NCBI RefSeq assembly: GCF_001971725.1
Contig: NZ_CP019388.1
Span: 248,001-312,000 of the forward strand
Direction: 5' to 3'
Length of the DNA stretch: 64,000 nt
Origin: Winogradskyella sp. J14-2
Lineage (GTDB): Bacteria; Bacteroidota; Bacteroidia; Flavobacteriales; Flavobacteriaceae
Below are positions 53,389-61,631 of the stretch, piece by piece. Numbering within the stretch: position 1 is the first letter of the stretch; each line of letters begins with the position of its first letter. The translations under genes and the position numbers were made by a program. The notes under the pieces were generated by a model. It was not told the DNA's origin. It was given only the letters and a program-made list of their open reading frames with translations, and did no database searches.

Positions 53389-54218
53389 TGGAGCGACTTT
53401 CAATAAATGCTATTGTAGCTAAAATAGAAACAGAAGAAACCTTTCATGCAGTTTCTGATGATTATTCTTTTACTTTAAAAGTAGATGATTATGTGCCTTA
53501 TGTATGCGGAGCAGTGCATGATGGGCAACAATTTAGAAAAGACCTTTGGGATAATTGCCTACACTCAGCGTATGATAGGTGGTATGAAGAAGATCCTGAA
53601 ACCAAAAACATGGTTATTTCTCATCCTATAGTAATTTCTGGTTGCGATTCACGTTTCGAATATGACCTTAATAGAGATCCGAGCAATGCCGTTTTTGATA
53701 CTGCTTGGGGAAAACAACTTTGGAAGCATCCTTTACCAAAAACCGAAAAAACCAAAAGTCTGCAGAAACATGCTAGTTTTTATAAAGTCGTAAAAGCATT
53801 AATCTCCAAGATTGAAGAAAAGTTTGGTGTGTGCATAGTTTACGATATGCATAGTTATAATTGGCAACGTTGGGATAGGGAAGTGCCAACATGGAATTTA
53901 GGAACCTCTAATATTGATAACAATCGCTTTGGTGAAGAAGTGGAATCTTGGCGATGTATGCTAGAAAGTATCGAGTTGCCTAATGATATAAAGCAAACAG
54001 CCAAGATTAACGATACCTTTCAAGGAAATGGATATTTCTTAAAATTCATTACCAATACTTTTGAAAATACTTTAGTTTTGGCAACCGAAATAGCTAAGGT
54101 GTATTGCGATGAATATAAACAGATAATTTATCCCGAAGTTGTTGCTGCTGTAGAACAGCAATTAAAGACACTTATACCGAAGCATGCAGACGAATTTTAC
54201 ACAAAGTTTAAGGCCTAA
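53388..54218 (+). CDS. N-formylglutamate amidohydrolase family protein
   Basis: A 276-residue zinc-dependent amidohydrolase. The family blocks are YVCGAVHDGQQF near residue 38, CDSRFEYDLNRDP around 85-97 (the D-R-F-x-x-D-L-N-R motif) and VCIVYDMHSYN around 147-157. In histidine degradation it hydrolyses formyl-glutamate, but no hut genes lie here. With an ATP-grasp ligase two genes upstream and a DUF1704 zincin sharing one base downstream, a different acyl-glutamate or peptide substrate is likely. Confidence 0.86.
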   Translation: MERLSINAIVAKIETEETFHAVSDDYSFTLKVDDYVPYVCGAVHDGQQFRKDLWDNCLHSAYDRWYEEDPETKNMVISHPIVISGCDSRFEYDLNRDPSNAVFDTAWGKQLWKHPLPKTEKTKSLQKHASFYKVVKALISKIEEKFGVCIVYDMHSYNWQRWDREVPTWNLGTSNIDNNRFGEEVESWRCMLESIELPNDIKQTAKINDTFQGNGYFLKFITNTFENTLVLATEIAKVYCDEYKQIIYPEVVAAVEQQLKTLIPKHADEFYTKFKA

Positions 54219-55378
54219 TGTCCCAGATTAAGACTACAGAAGAGTTTCAAGATTTATTTGATATTGATGCTAATCTTAACAGGTTGGTAAAGAATATAGA
54301 GTTACTAAATTATATCAACCCTCAGAATATTGCTGCAGAAAAGAAAAAGTTCTATTCAGCAAAATTTAATTACGAACCAGAGTTTAATTATCCAAAAATG
54401 CGATTTAATGGTTACAAGTTACATCGCTTATTTTTTTCGCAGCGTCTAGAGCGTATAGAAGATGAGGCTATTAGACAGTTGTATGAAGACATTATTTACG
54501 AATATTCTGGTTTAATAGAATGTATAGAAACTATTGGTCAAGGTCGTAAGTTTTATTTTAATAGTCTTAAGAGTTTTGGTACTCCAACCGAAAAAGACAT
54601 TGAAAACGCAAAGTTTATTCTACGCTTTGATGATTCTGAGTTTGATGAGGAAATGCTCCCTATGTATAACGCGAGTGAAGCTAGAGATTATTTTGCTGAA
54701 TTTTCTAAGCGCTACGATTTTAAATACAACATAAAGATTTCTAATAATCTTTCTGCAGCTGCCATGGTTTTGAATAATACGCAAACTTTGGTATTAAGAA
54801 AAAGTCATAAATACAGTTTAAATCAGCTTAAAGTATTATCAAATCACGAGATTGGAGTACACATGGTAACGACTTTTAATGCACTAGAACAACCATTAAA
54901 AGTATTTTCTAATGGTTTACCTAACAATGTTGAAACTCAAGAAGGTTTGGCAGTGTATTCTGAATTTATGAGTGGTTGCTTAACTATTGAACGGTTAAAA
55001 GAGCTGGCATTTAGGGTTATTGCTGTAGACAGCCTAAATAAAGGGTATAATTTTGCTGACACATTCCATTTGTTACACAACCAACATAAGCTAAACCGAG
55101 ATAAAGCTTTTGCAATTACCTTAAGAGTACACAGAGGTGGTGGATTTACAAAAGATCATCTATACCTTAAAGGCATTAGAAATATTTATAAATACGCTAA
55201 AGCTGGAAATGATCTAGGTGTCTTGTTGACAGGTAAAGTTAGTCAAGAATATATACCTACTATGAACAAACTTATTGATCTTGGCTTAGCAGTAAAACCA
55301 AAGTATTTTACAGATGCCTATGTGGTAAATGACAATACTAATCCTAACTTAGATTTTATTTTAAAGAGTTTAAAGTAA
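54218..55378 (+). CDS. DUF1704 zincin-like metallopeptidase (QEGLA motif)
   Basis: A 386-residue protein of the DUF1704 family, often annotated as flavohemoglobin expression-modulating QEGLA protein. The zinc site is visible as His210-Glu211-x3-His215 (NHEIGVHMVTT), an HExxxH motif, with Glu242 in NVETQEGLAVYSEFM as third ligand. The eukaryotic relative MATCAP is a tubulin carboxypeptidase with the same HExxxH/EG pattern, so C-terminal residue removal is a fair guess. No signal peptide; cytoplasmic. It is last gene of the cassette, overlapping the amidohydrolase by one base. Confidence 0.87.
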   Translation: MSQIKTTEEFQDLFDIDANLNRLVKNIELLNYINPQNIAAEKKKFYSAKFNYEPEFNYPKMRFNGYKLHRLFFSQRLERIEDEAIRQLYEDIIYEYSGLIECIETIGQGRKFYFNSLKSFGTPTEKDIENAKFILRFDDSEFDEEMLPMYNASEARDYFAEFSKRYDFKYNIKISNNLSAAAMVLNNTQTLVLRKSHKYSLNQLKVLSNHEIGVHMVTTFNALEQPLKVFSNGLPNNVETQEGLAVYSEFMSGCLTIERLKELAFRVIAVDSLNKGYNFADTFHLLHNQHKLNRDKAFAITLRVHRGGGFTKDHLYLKGIRNIYKYAKAGNDLGVLLTGKVSQEYIPTMNKLIDLGLAVKPKYFTDAYVVNDNTNPNLDFILKSLK

Positions 55379-55852
55379 AAACCTCAAAGCTAAATATTTT
55401 CTATCCATATTTTCAGGATACCTCAAAGAAGTTAGACTTATTTCTTTAAGGAATTTAACTCGTTCCTAACTAACAGAAGTTAGGGTTAAACTGAAAATTA
55501 TCTTGCCTTGAGGCTTAAAATTACTAAGCTTAAAACCATTAACTTAAAAAAGCTCGCAACCAAAAGTATCTTAAGCTATGTTTTTAGAAAACTAGTATTT
55601 AGCAAGGTTTTGTTTTCAGTAAGTAAATGGTGTTTCTCAGTGAGTATGCTATCATGTTATAGAAGATATGTGCATTTTTAACATTTAGAACAATAATAAT
55701 GGGTTTATATCGAGTTTTTTCAATTAGACAAAGTTGATTGTTTTATTTTTGAGTAAACAAAATTGTGCTATTAACCAATTCGAATTTCCCTCAAAACGAA
55801 TTGAATTTTGTTTGAGTTAAATTAGTTTTAAGTAAGTTGTTAATTTGAAGAA
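55379..55852. other. intergenic region without a recognised gene, possible structured RNA
   Basis: 474 bases without an ORF I can support. Nested complementary words occur near its start: CCTCAA (55423) with TTGAGG (55508), GTTAG (55431) with CTAAC (55470), and AGGAA (55449) with TTCCT (55463). The region ends in a hairpin with a plus-strand T run. It could be a long 3' untranslated region of the cassette or hold a small RNA. The evidence is weak. Confidence 0.3.
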
Positions 55853-55885
55853 GGCCTTTTAGAATTTATTTTAAAAGGCTTTTTT
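55853..55885 (+). terminator. hairpin terminator between the DUF1704 and DUF393 genes
   Basis: GCCTTTTA/TAAAAGGC pairs across an 11-base loop, followed by six T on the plus strand. On the minus strand the downstream tract is CCTTCTTC, so the plus direction is preferred, although it also abuts the stop of the minus-strand DUF393 gene. Confidence 0.65.
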
Positions 55886-56306
55886 ACATCAAGAATTTAG
55901 CTTTTAACTCAGGTGTAGGTATCATACATGCATCTTTCTTTCCGTACCATTTGTATCGATTTTTAGCTACAAAGTCATAAACCCAGTTTCTAATAAACGC
56001 AGGTATCAGAAAAAATATAGCCATTAATTTTGTCGGAAAATTAAGTTGTTTTGCAACGTACAAAGCTGCGGTAGATTTATGATAAACCTTTTGCTCTAAT
56101 GGATTATAAAGTAAAATAGAGTCTACTTTATTAGTGTCTATTTTAAATTGAGATGTTATAGATTTTCCAATGTCGCTTTGGAGTGGTGCAAACAAGAACT
56201 TATTCTTTGTGTCGCGTTTAATCACATACAAGACACTGCTGTTGCAAAGATTGCATACACCATCAAAAAGTATAAGTTGCTTATTTTTTGGCACACCGTT
56301 CACCAT
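55884..56306 (-). CDS. DUF393 (DCC family) thiol-disulfide oxidoreductase-like protein
   Basis: A 140-residue protein with the DCC motif LILFDGVCNLCNSSVLYVIKRD at residues 11-31, whose CNLC is a thioredoxin-like redox site. FAPLQSDIGKSI and the C-terminal VAKNRYKWYGK follow as in the family. Function in cells is not established. It is convergent with nothing close and is 60 bases after mutS2. Confidence 0.88.
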   Translation of the reverse strand: MVNGVPKNKQLILFDGVCNLCNSSVLYVIKRDTKNKFLFAPLQSDIGKSITSQFKIDTNKVDSILLYNPLEQKVYHKSTAALYVAKQLNFPTKLMAIFFLIPAFIRNWVYDFVAKNRYKWYGKKDACMIPTPELKAKFLM

Positions 56307-56366
56307 ATTACAAAGATAAGGTTTAGAACAGTTATTGAGATTGGTATTAACAAGGTCTTAAGGCAA

Positions 56367-58532
56367 TTATTTTTTTGCTTGGACTAGTTCCAATAAATTG
56401 AGGCTTACGTTAGTTGTAAACATACCATAATTAACGATTGCTTTACCTTTTTCAATGTCTTCAATATTGCCTACTGCCTTTCCATCGTGCATTCGCACGC
56501 GATCTCCAACCTTTAATATTGGTTTTGGCTTTTCTATAACCACTTCTTGCTTTTTGGCAGCTTTCTTCTTTTTACGTATGACTTCAACTTTCTTTTCAGC
56601 CTCTTGTTTTATCTGCTTTTCTTTGGCTTTTTCTGCTCGCTTTTGTTTAGCAGACATTTTTTTGCGCTTAGCATTTTCTATTTGTACGAGTCTGAATAAC
56701 TCAGACATCAATTCGCGCTTTCGTTTATTTTCAAGAAACTTCTCCGCAAGATCGTTAACTTTCTGTCCGAGATAAATTAACCGTTGATTACTATCATACA
56801 ATTCTTGAAAGCTTTCTAACTTCTTCTGAATCTTTTCATTAGTTGCTTCAAGCTTTTCAGCTTCAGAAAGTTTCTTCTTTTCGTTTTCTTTTAGAGAGCG
56901 CTCAGTACGTTCTAGCTTACTGCGTTCTTTTTGTAGTTTAGCAATTGTAGCATCAAACCTTACTTTGCCTCGTTCTATCTTCTTTTTTGATTTGTTGATT
57001 AAACTGTATGGAATACCATTTTTCTGCGCTACTTCAAAGGTAAAAGAACTTCCTGCTTGTCCTGTAACAAGCTTGTACATAGGTTCTAAGCTCTTTTCAT
57101 TAAAAAGCATATTGGCGTTTTGCATGTGTGGTAATTCATTAGCCAATAATTTTAAGTTAGAGTAGTGGGTTGTAATTATTCCAAAAGCTTCTCGTTCATA
57201 AAAAACTTCTAAAAATGTTTCAGCCAAAGCTCCACCAAGCTCAGGATCACTACCAGTACCAAATTCATCTATTAAAAAAAGCGTTTTGTTATTGACTTTC
57301 TTTAAAAAATAATTCATTTGTTTTAATCTATAACTGTAGGTGCTCAGATGATTTTCGATGGATTGATTATCGCCAATATCACTCACTACACGATCAAAAA
57401 GACAAGCTACACTGCGCTCATGAACTGGAATAAGCATACCGCTTTGCAACATAACTTGTAATAAACCAACCGTTTTTAGCGTAATACTTTTACCACCAGC
57501 ATTTGGGCCAGAAATAACGATAATTCTATTGTCGCTAGACAATGCCACTGTTTGTGGAAAAGTTTTCTCACCTTTTTCATTATTTGTTAAATAGAGTAGT
57601 GGATGGTAAGCATCTTTTAATAACAGTTTGCGTTCACTGCTTATTTCTGGTAATATGCCATTCATGCTTCTAGCGTATTTTGCCTTTGCAGAAATGACAT
57701 CTATCTTAGTTAAAAATGTTTGATAATCGTTTAATAGTGGAAGAAAGAGCCTTATGTAATCAGTTAATTCCTTCAGAATTTTGATGACTTCTTCTTTTTC
57801 TTCGTATTCTAAGTTGTTGAGTTCTCTGGTATATTGTAAGGTCGTTTCTGGTTCTATGTAAACTATACTACCAGTTTTACTACCTCCCATTATAGCACCT
57901 CTTACCTTGCGTCTGTACATTGCTTTTACAGCAAGCACACGTCTGTTATCTACAACAGATTCCCTAATGTCATCTAAGTAATCTAAACCATGATATCTTG
58001 AAAGGGCTGATGAAAAACTACTGTTAATCTTTCCTTTAAGCTTACCGATTTCTTGTCTTAATGTAGAAAGCTGTGGTGAGGCATCATCTTTAATATCACC
58101 AAAGCGGTCTACAACAGCATCAACCTGTTCTATAATTGCAGTGGTAACTTCAATATGGGTACTATATTGATATAATTTTGGATAATATTCTTTAAACTTT
58201 TCTAAAAACTTAACAATTGCATTAGACGTAAGTGACATACTAACGAGCTTTTGCAAACTCGCCACTTCTAAATAAGTGTTTTCAATATTTAGAAGTTTAA
58301 TTTCTTTTGAAATCGGATCAAACCCATGATTAGGAATTCGGTTATCATTATCAAAAGAAGATAGGTATTCATTGACGTACTCTAACTCACGCAGCAATTG
58401 TGTTTCAACCTCAATAGGTCGTATATTTAATACAGCGGCTTTACCTAAGGCTGTTATGGTGTGTTCGGAAATTTGTTCTAAAACCGTGAAAAACTCAAGG
58501 TCTTTCAGGGTTTTTTCATGAATACGTATCAT
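56367..58532 (-). CDS. mutS2: MutS2 family protein lacking an Smr domain
   Basis: A MutS-type ABC ATPase of 721 residues. Residues 1-320 are the helical core (MIRIHEKTLKDLEFFTVLEQISEHT). Walker A VISGPNAGGKSITLKTVGLL lies near 335-354, followed by SDIGDNQSIENHLSTYSYRLK, the Walker B LFLIDEFGTGSDPELGGAL and TTHYSNLK. A long coiled coil (about 520-650) then a KOW-like end (LKVGDRVRMHDGKAVGNIEDIEKG). The Smr endonuclease domain of canonical MutS2 is absent. MutS2 suppresses recombination or rescues collided ribosomes in other bacteria; here ribosome or branched-DNA binding without cleavage is likely. Confidence 0.92.
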   Translation of the reverse strand: MIRIHEKTLKDLEFFTVLEQISEHTITALGKAAVLNIRPIEVETQLLRELEYVNEYLSSFDNDNRIPNHGFDPISKEIKLLNIENTYLEVASLQKLVSMSLTSNAIVKFLEKFKEYYPKLYQYSTHIEVTTAIIEQVDAVVDRFGDIKDDASPQLSTLRQEIGKLKGKINSSFSSALSRYHGLDYLDDIRESVVDNRRVLAVKAMYRRKVRGAIMGGSKTGSIVYIEPETTLQYTRELNNLEYEEKEEVIKILKELTDYIRLFLPLLNDYQTFLTKIDVISAKAKYARSMNGILPEISSERKLLLKDAYHPLLYLTNNEKGEKTFPQTVALSSDNRIIVISGPNAGGKSITLKTVGLLQVMLQSGMLIPVHERSVACLFDRVVSDIGDNQSIENHLSTYSYRLKQMNYFLKKVNNKTLFLIDEFGTGSDPELGGALAETFLEVFYEREAFGIITTHYSNLKLLANELPHMQNANMLFNEKSLEPMYKLVTGQAGSSFTFEVAQKNGIPYSLINKSKKKIERGKVRFDATIAKLQKERSKLERTERSLKENEKKKLSEAEKLEATNEKIQKKLESFQELYDSNQRLIYLGQKVNDLAEKFLENKRKRELMSELFRLVQIENAKRKKMSAKQKRAEKAKEKQIKQEAEKKVEVIRKKKKAAKKQEVVIEKPKPILKVGDRVRMHDGKAVGNIEDIEKGKAIVNYGMFTTNVSLNLLELVQAKK

Positions 58533-58660
58533 GAGGTTTTTTTAATTTTAGAATTGCAAATTTAGGTTAAAAGTAGCGATATGCCTAATGCCATGGAAAA
58601 CCCCATAATGAATAAAACAACGTTTAAAAAGTGTTTTCTAATGATTCAGTCATCTTATAA

Positions 58661-58692
58661 AAAAATCGCCTAAAACAGTTTAGGCGATTTTT
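58661..58692 (-). terminator. strong terminator of the SPFH lipoprotein gene
   Basis: AAAAATCGCCTAAA/TTTAGGCGATTTTT is a perfect 14-bp palindrome arm pair with a 4-base loop. T runs flank it on both strands. It lies 22 bases after the minus-strand gene. Confidence 0.9.
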
Positions 58693-58713
58693 AAATATTG
58701 ATTATAAACGCTT

Positions 58714-59523
58714 TTATTTTTGTTTATCATCGATAATTAATGGTGTTTGGCCATCAGTTACGATAATTTTAGCATTTGGTGAATTGCTAAGTTTTTCAAA
58801 AGCTTGAATTGCCCGCAAGCGAAGCAACAATTCATTTAGTCCAACGCTTAGTTCTTGATTGGCTTTTGCCTTTCCCTTCGCAGCTATTATACTTGCTTGT
58901 GCTTCACCGTCAGCCTCAATAAGTTTACGCTCATTTTCTAAACGCTCTCTTTCTAGTACAAATTGCATTTGTTGTGCCTGTTGTTCTGCGGTTAGTTTTT
59001 GTTCTATAGCCATGGATAATGATTGAGGTAGAACAATGCGTTTCATCAATACTTGCTCAATTACAATACCTTTTTCCTCTAACGTTGCATTAATCATACT
59101 TTTAACTTCATCCTCAATAGAAGCTCTGTTTCCTGTATGCATATCTTTTGCCATAAACCTAGCACTTACATCGGCTAAGGCAGAACGAAAAACAGGTGCA
59201 ATTAATTCTTGTTCGTAATTCATTCCAACATTTTCAAGCAAGTTAGTCACCTCGCTCGATTTTACTCGATACAGAATTGACATTTCCGACCCAATGGTTA
59301 ACCCTTCTTTTGATGGTATATCCAAATTGATTTTAAGGTTAACAATGCGTGTGGGTATTTTAATGTAGGTTGCCACTAACGGATTGTAAATCCTAGCGGT
59401 TTGTGTAATTGGTTGGCCAATTAGTTTTCCTTGTCGACGCTTTACAGCGACTTCATCTTGGCGTACGACAACACACGAACTAAACAAAAACAGGAACAGG
59501 AATAAGTAATAGTAGACTTTCAT
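58714..59523 (-). CDS. prohibitin/SPFH-family lipoprotein
   Basis: A 269-residue SPFH protein. The N-terminus MKVYYYLFLFLFLFSSC looks like a lipoprotein signal with Cys17, whereas most SPFH proteins have a plain TM anchor. The SPFH domain follows (VVRQDEVAVKRRQGKL, PTRIVNLKINLDIPSKEGLTIGSEMSILYRV) with SALADVSARFMAKDMHTGNRASIEDEVKSMI. A coiled coil rich in Glu/Ala (QKLTAEQQAQQMQFVLERERLENERKLIEADGEAQA) runs from 175 to 225. Prohibitin-like proteins oligomerise as membrane scaffolds. It is monocistronic with a strong terminator. Confidence 0.88.
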   Translation of the reverse strand: MKVYYYLFLFLFLFSSCVVVRQDEVAVKRRQGKLIGQPITQTARIYNPLVATYIKIPTRIVNLKINLDIPSKEGLTIGSEMSILYRVKSSEVTNLLENVGMNYEQELIAPVFRSALADVSARFMAKDMHTGNRASIEDEVKSMINATLEEKGIVIEQVLMKRIVLPQSLSMAIEQKLTAEQQAQQMQFVLERERLENERKLIEADGEAQASIIAAKGKAKANQELSVGLNELLLRLRAIQAFEKLSNSPNAKIIVTDGQTPLIIDDKQK

Positions 59524-59658
59524 AGTTTTTTTATTTTAAAGATAATTATAATGTCACTTTTTTATTTAGTGTTTAATTTAATATTAACAGATCCTTTCGT
59601 TTTTTATGAAGGTTTTTAACAAAATGGATGTGTTTTAAGTCGCTAAGTATGGGTTGTA

Positions 59659-59666
59659 TATATTTG
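59659..59666 (+). promoter_or_regulatory. -7 element of ung
   Basis: TATATTTG matches TAnnTTTG, with its last base 6 bases before the ung ATG at 59672. Transcription would start almost at the ATG, giving a near-leaderless message. No TTG is seen 18-20 bases upstream. Confidence 0.45.
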
Positions 59667-59671
59667 TATTT

Positions 59672-60346
59672 ATGAACGTATCTATTGACCAAAGTTGGAA
59701 ACAACATTTAAATTCTGAATTTGATAAACCTTATTTTAAGAATCTGGTGGAGTTTGTGAAAGATGAATATCTAAACCATATTTGTTACCCAAAGGGTTCG
59801 GAGATTTTTAATGCTTTTAATCATTGTTCATTTTATAACACCAAAGTAGTTATTATAGGTCAAGACCCTTATCATGGTATTGGGCAAGCCAATGGTTTAT
59901 GCTTCTCTGTTAATGATGGTATTGTTCATCCGCCATCACTAAAAAATATTTTTAAAGAGATTGAAGAAGACTTAGGCCTACCTTATCCTAAAGGTGGTAA
60001 TCTAATGCCTTGGGCAGACCAAGGTGTTTTATTATTAAACGCTACACTTACAGTTAGAGCGCACCAAGCAGGAAGTCACCAAAATAAGGGCTGGGAACAA
60101 TTTACAGACGCTGTCATTAAACTCATAAGTGAGAAAAAACAAAATGTAGTATTCTTACTTTGGGGAGGTTTTGCTAAAAAGAAAAAGAAATTAATTGATA
60201 AGTCTTCTCATTCAATTTTAGAAACAGGACATCCATCCCCATTGAGCGCTAACAGAGGTTATTGGTTTGGTAATAAGCACTTTAGTAAAACTAACTACCT
60301 GTTGCAGCAAGCTGGCCAGTCTGTAATTGATTGGAAACTAGAGTAG
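59672..60346 (+). CDS. ung: uracil-DNA glycosylase
   Basis: Family 1 UDG that removes uracil from DNA. MNVSIDQSWKQHLNSEF is the N-terminus; VVIIGQDPYHGIGQANGLCFSV holds the catalytic Asp motif GQDPYHG. LLLNATLTVRAHQAGSHQNKGWEQFTD and LETGHPSPLSANRG (HPSPLS) are intact. The start is the ATG at 59672 because a -7 element sits directly upstream of it and a TTG at 59654 would place start before that element. Its 3' end overlaps a small gene on the opposite strand by 56 bases. Confidence 0.96.
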   Translation: MNVSIDQSWKQHLNSEFDKPYFKNLVEFVKDEYLNHICYPKGSEIFNAFNHCSFYNTKVVIIGQDPYHGIGQANGLCFSVNDGIVHPPSLKNIFKEIEEDLGLPYPKGGNLMPWADQGVLLLNATLTVRAHQAGSHQNKGWEQFTDAVIKLISEKKQNVVFLLWGGFAKKKKKLIDKSSHSILETGHPSPLSANRGYWFGNKHFSKTNYLLQQAGQSVIDWKLE

Positions 60347-60482
60347 GTGTAGGCTTTTTGGTGCGTATAATACGCGGCTTTTTGTATTCAACTTTCTTTG
60401 AAGTTTTGTTGCAACTGAATATTAATAATAAAAAGTTAACAGCAACTAAAAAGGATAGAATCAGAGTAATTGTTAAAATCAT
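60291..60482 (-). CDS. small membrane protein antisense to the ung 3' end
   Basis: A 63-residue protein with one N-terminal membrane helix (ILTITLILSFLVAVNFLLLIFSC) and a basic tail (KKVEYKKPRIIRTKKPTP) that ends TNQLQTGQ-like (VSNQLQTGQLAATGS). A -7 element TACATTTG lies at 60531-60524, about 40 bases upstream, and the codon pattern is not that of a chance antisense frame. I recall similar short proteins with NQLATRQLAPTGS-like ends in flavobacteria but cannot verify. Function is unknown. Confidence 0.6.
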   Translation of the reverse strand: MILTITLILSFLVAVNFLLLIFSCNKTSKKVEYKKPRIIRTKKPTPTLVSNQLQTGQLAATGS

Positions 60483-60523
60483 ATTAATCTTTTTCTTGTG
60501 TTAATAGCGTCGATTTGGTTAAA

Positions 60524-60531
60524 CAAATGTA
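60524..60531 (-). promoter_or_regulatory. -7 element of the small membrane protein
   Basis: TACATTTG on the minus strand matches TAnnTTTG, 42 bases upstream of the ATG at 60482. No TTG lies at the usual spacing. Confidence 0.4.
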
Positions 60532-60692
60532 ACTAAAAATTTGAAATACTGAAAGTTATGAACAAAAAGTGAAAGATTTAACTTTATGATATTTAACAAT
60601 TATTAACGCCATTGGTCGACTTTTACTAGTGTTTCAGCGATTTTTGTTTACTGTAAATAGATTGTAAAATTGTTGACTTAAAAGCTACCTTT

Positions 60693-61550
60693 TTAGTGAA
60701 TGTTGTGTATTAAATCAGCATATTCTGCTTTTCTAGGGATAATATTTAAATCAAAGAGCTGTTCTTGTACATTGTTAATAGTCTTTTTATCTATTAATTC
60801 TTGAGACCATTCGGTTAGAGATAGCCACTCTTTTACATCATCAATTTCTTGGTCATACCGATTAGAAATTGTCTTGTCAATACTAGGTATAGATTTAAAA
60901 TCTACAGTGGTTGTATTTATGATTTCTAAAATAGTTTTTAGATCGTTTTCATTGTTTTTTATAAAGTTTTCTCTTACAGCAATTACAAAACATGGCCAAG
61001 GTGTAGGGCATTCTCCTACGCGTCTAAATATACCGTCGTCTACCAAAGGTTTAGTAGTAAACTTTTCCCACATAAAATAATCAGCATCACCACTGGTTAG
61101 ACCTTCTACAGCACCATCAAGATTTTTAATAACCTCAAAATTAAGATCATCTTGTAAATCCCAGTTGTTATTTTTTGCATTGATATATGCCATTAAGTGT
61201 GAACCAGAGCCATATCTACTAATGGCAGCTCTTGTTCCTTTGATATCATTAATTGTTTTAAACGCTGATTTTTTTGCAACATGAATTCCCCAAATTAAAG
61301 GTGTTTCAACGAATGTTTGCACTATGCGTGAAGGATTACCATCGATAATATCTTTTATTATTCCTTCTGTAAGAATTACAGCAATATCAATAGCTCCAGA
61401 ACGGAGTCCTTTGCACATATCTCCTGTGCCGCCATAGTAATCGTGCCAACGCAGATTTATGCCTTCTGCTTTATACTCACCGTTTTTTAGGGTTAAATAC
61501 CATGCTAGATTAAAATGTTCTGGTACTCCACCTATGTTTACATTCTTCAT
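60693..61550 (-). CDS. periplasmic-binding-protein homologue without signal peptide
   Basis: A 285-residue type II substrate-binding fold: KNVNIGGVPEHFNLAWYLTLKNGEYKAEGINLRWHDYYGGTGDMCKGLRSGAIDIAVILTEG and IKGTRAAISRYGSGSHLMAYI are NMT1/SsuA-like, with EGLTSGDADYFMWEKF in the second lobe. The first residues MKNVNIGGV are strand one of the fold, and no in-frame upstream start adds a signal, so it should be cytoplasmic. No ABC permease or ATPase is near. It lies 81 bases downstream of the nucleoside phosphorylase on the same strand. Confidence 0.82.
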   Translation of the reverse strand: MKNVNIGGVPEHFNLAWYLTLKNGEYKAEGINLRWHDYYGGTGDMCKGLRSGAIDIAVILTEGIIKDIIDGNPSRIVQTFVETPLIWGIHVAKKSAFKTINDIKGTRAAISRYGSGSHLMAYINAKNNNWDLQDDLNFEVIKNLDGAVEGLTSGDADYFMWEKFTTKPLVDDGIFRRVGECPTPWPCFVIAVRENFIKNNENDLKTILEIINTTTVDFKSIPSIDKTISNRYDQEIDDVKEWLSLTEWSQELIDKKTINNVQEQLFDLNIIPRKAEYADLIHNIH

Positions 61551-61631
61551 ACTAATGCCACAAAAATGTGGTATATCATTAAATTATACTTTTTTGTTTT
61601 GCCATTTCAGTAGGCTTAGTGTCACAATATT

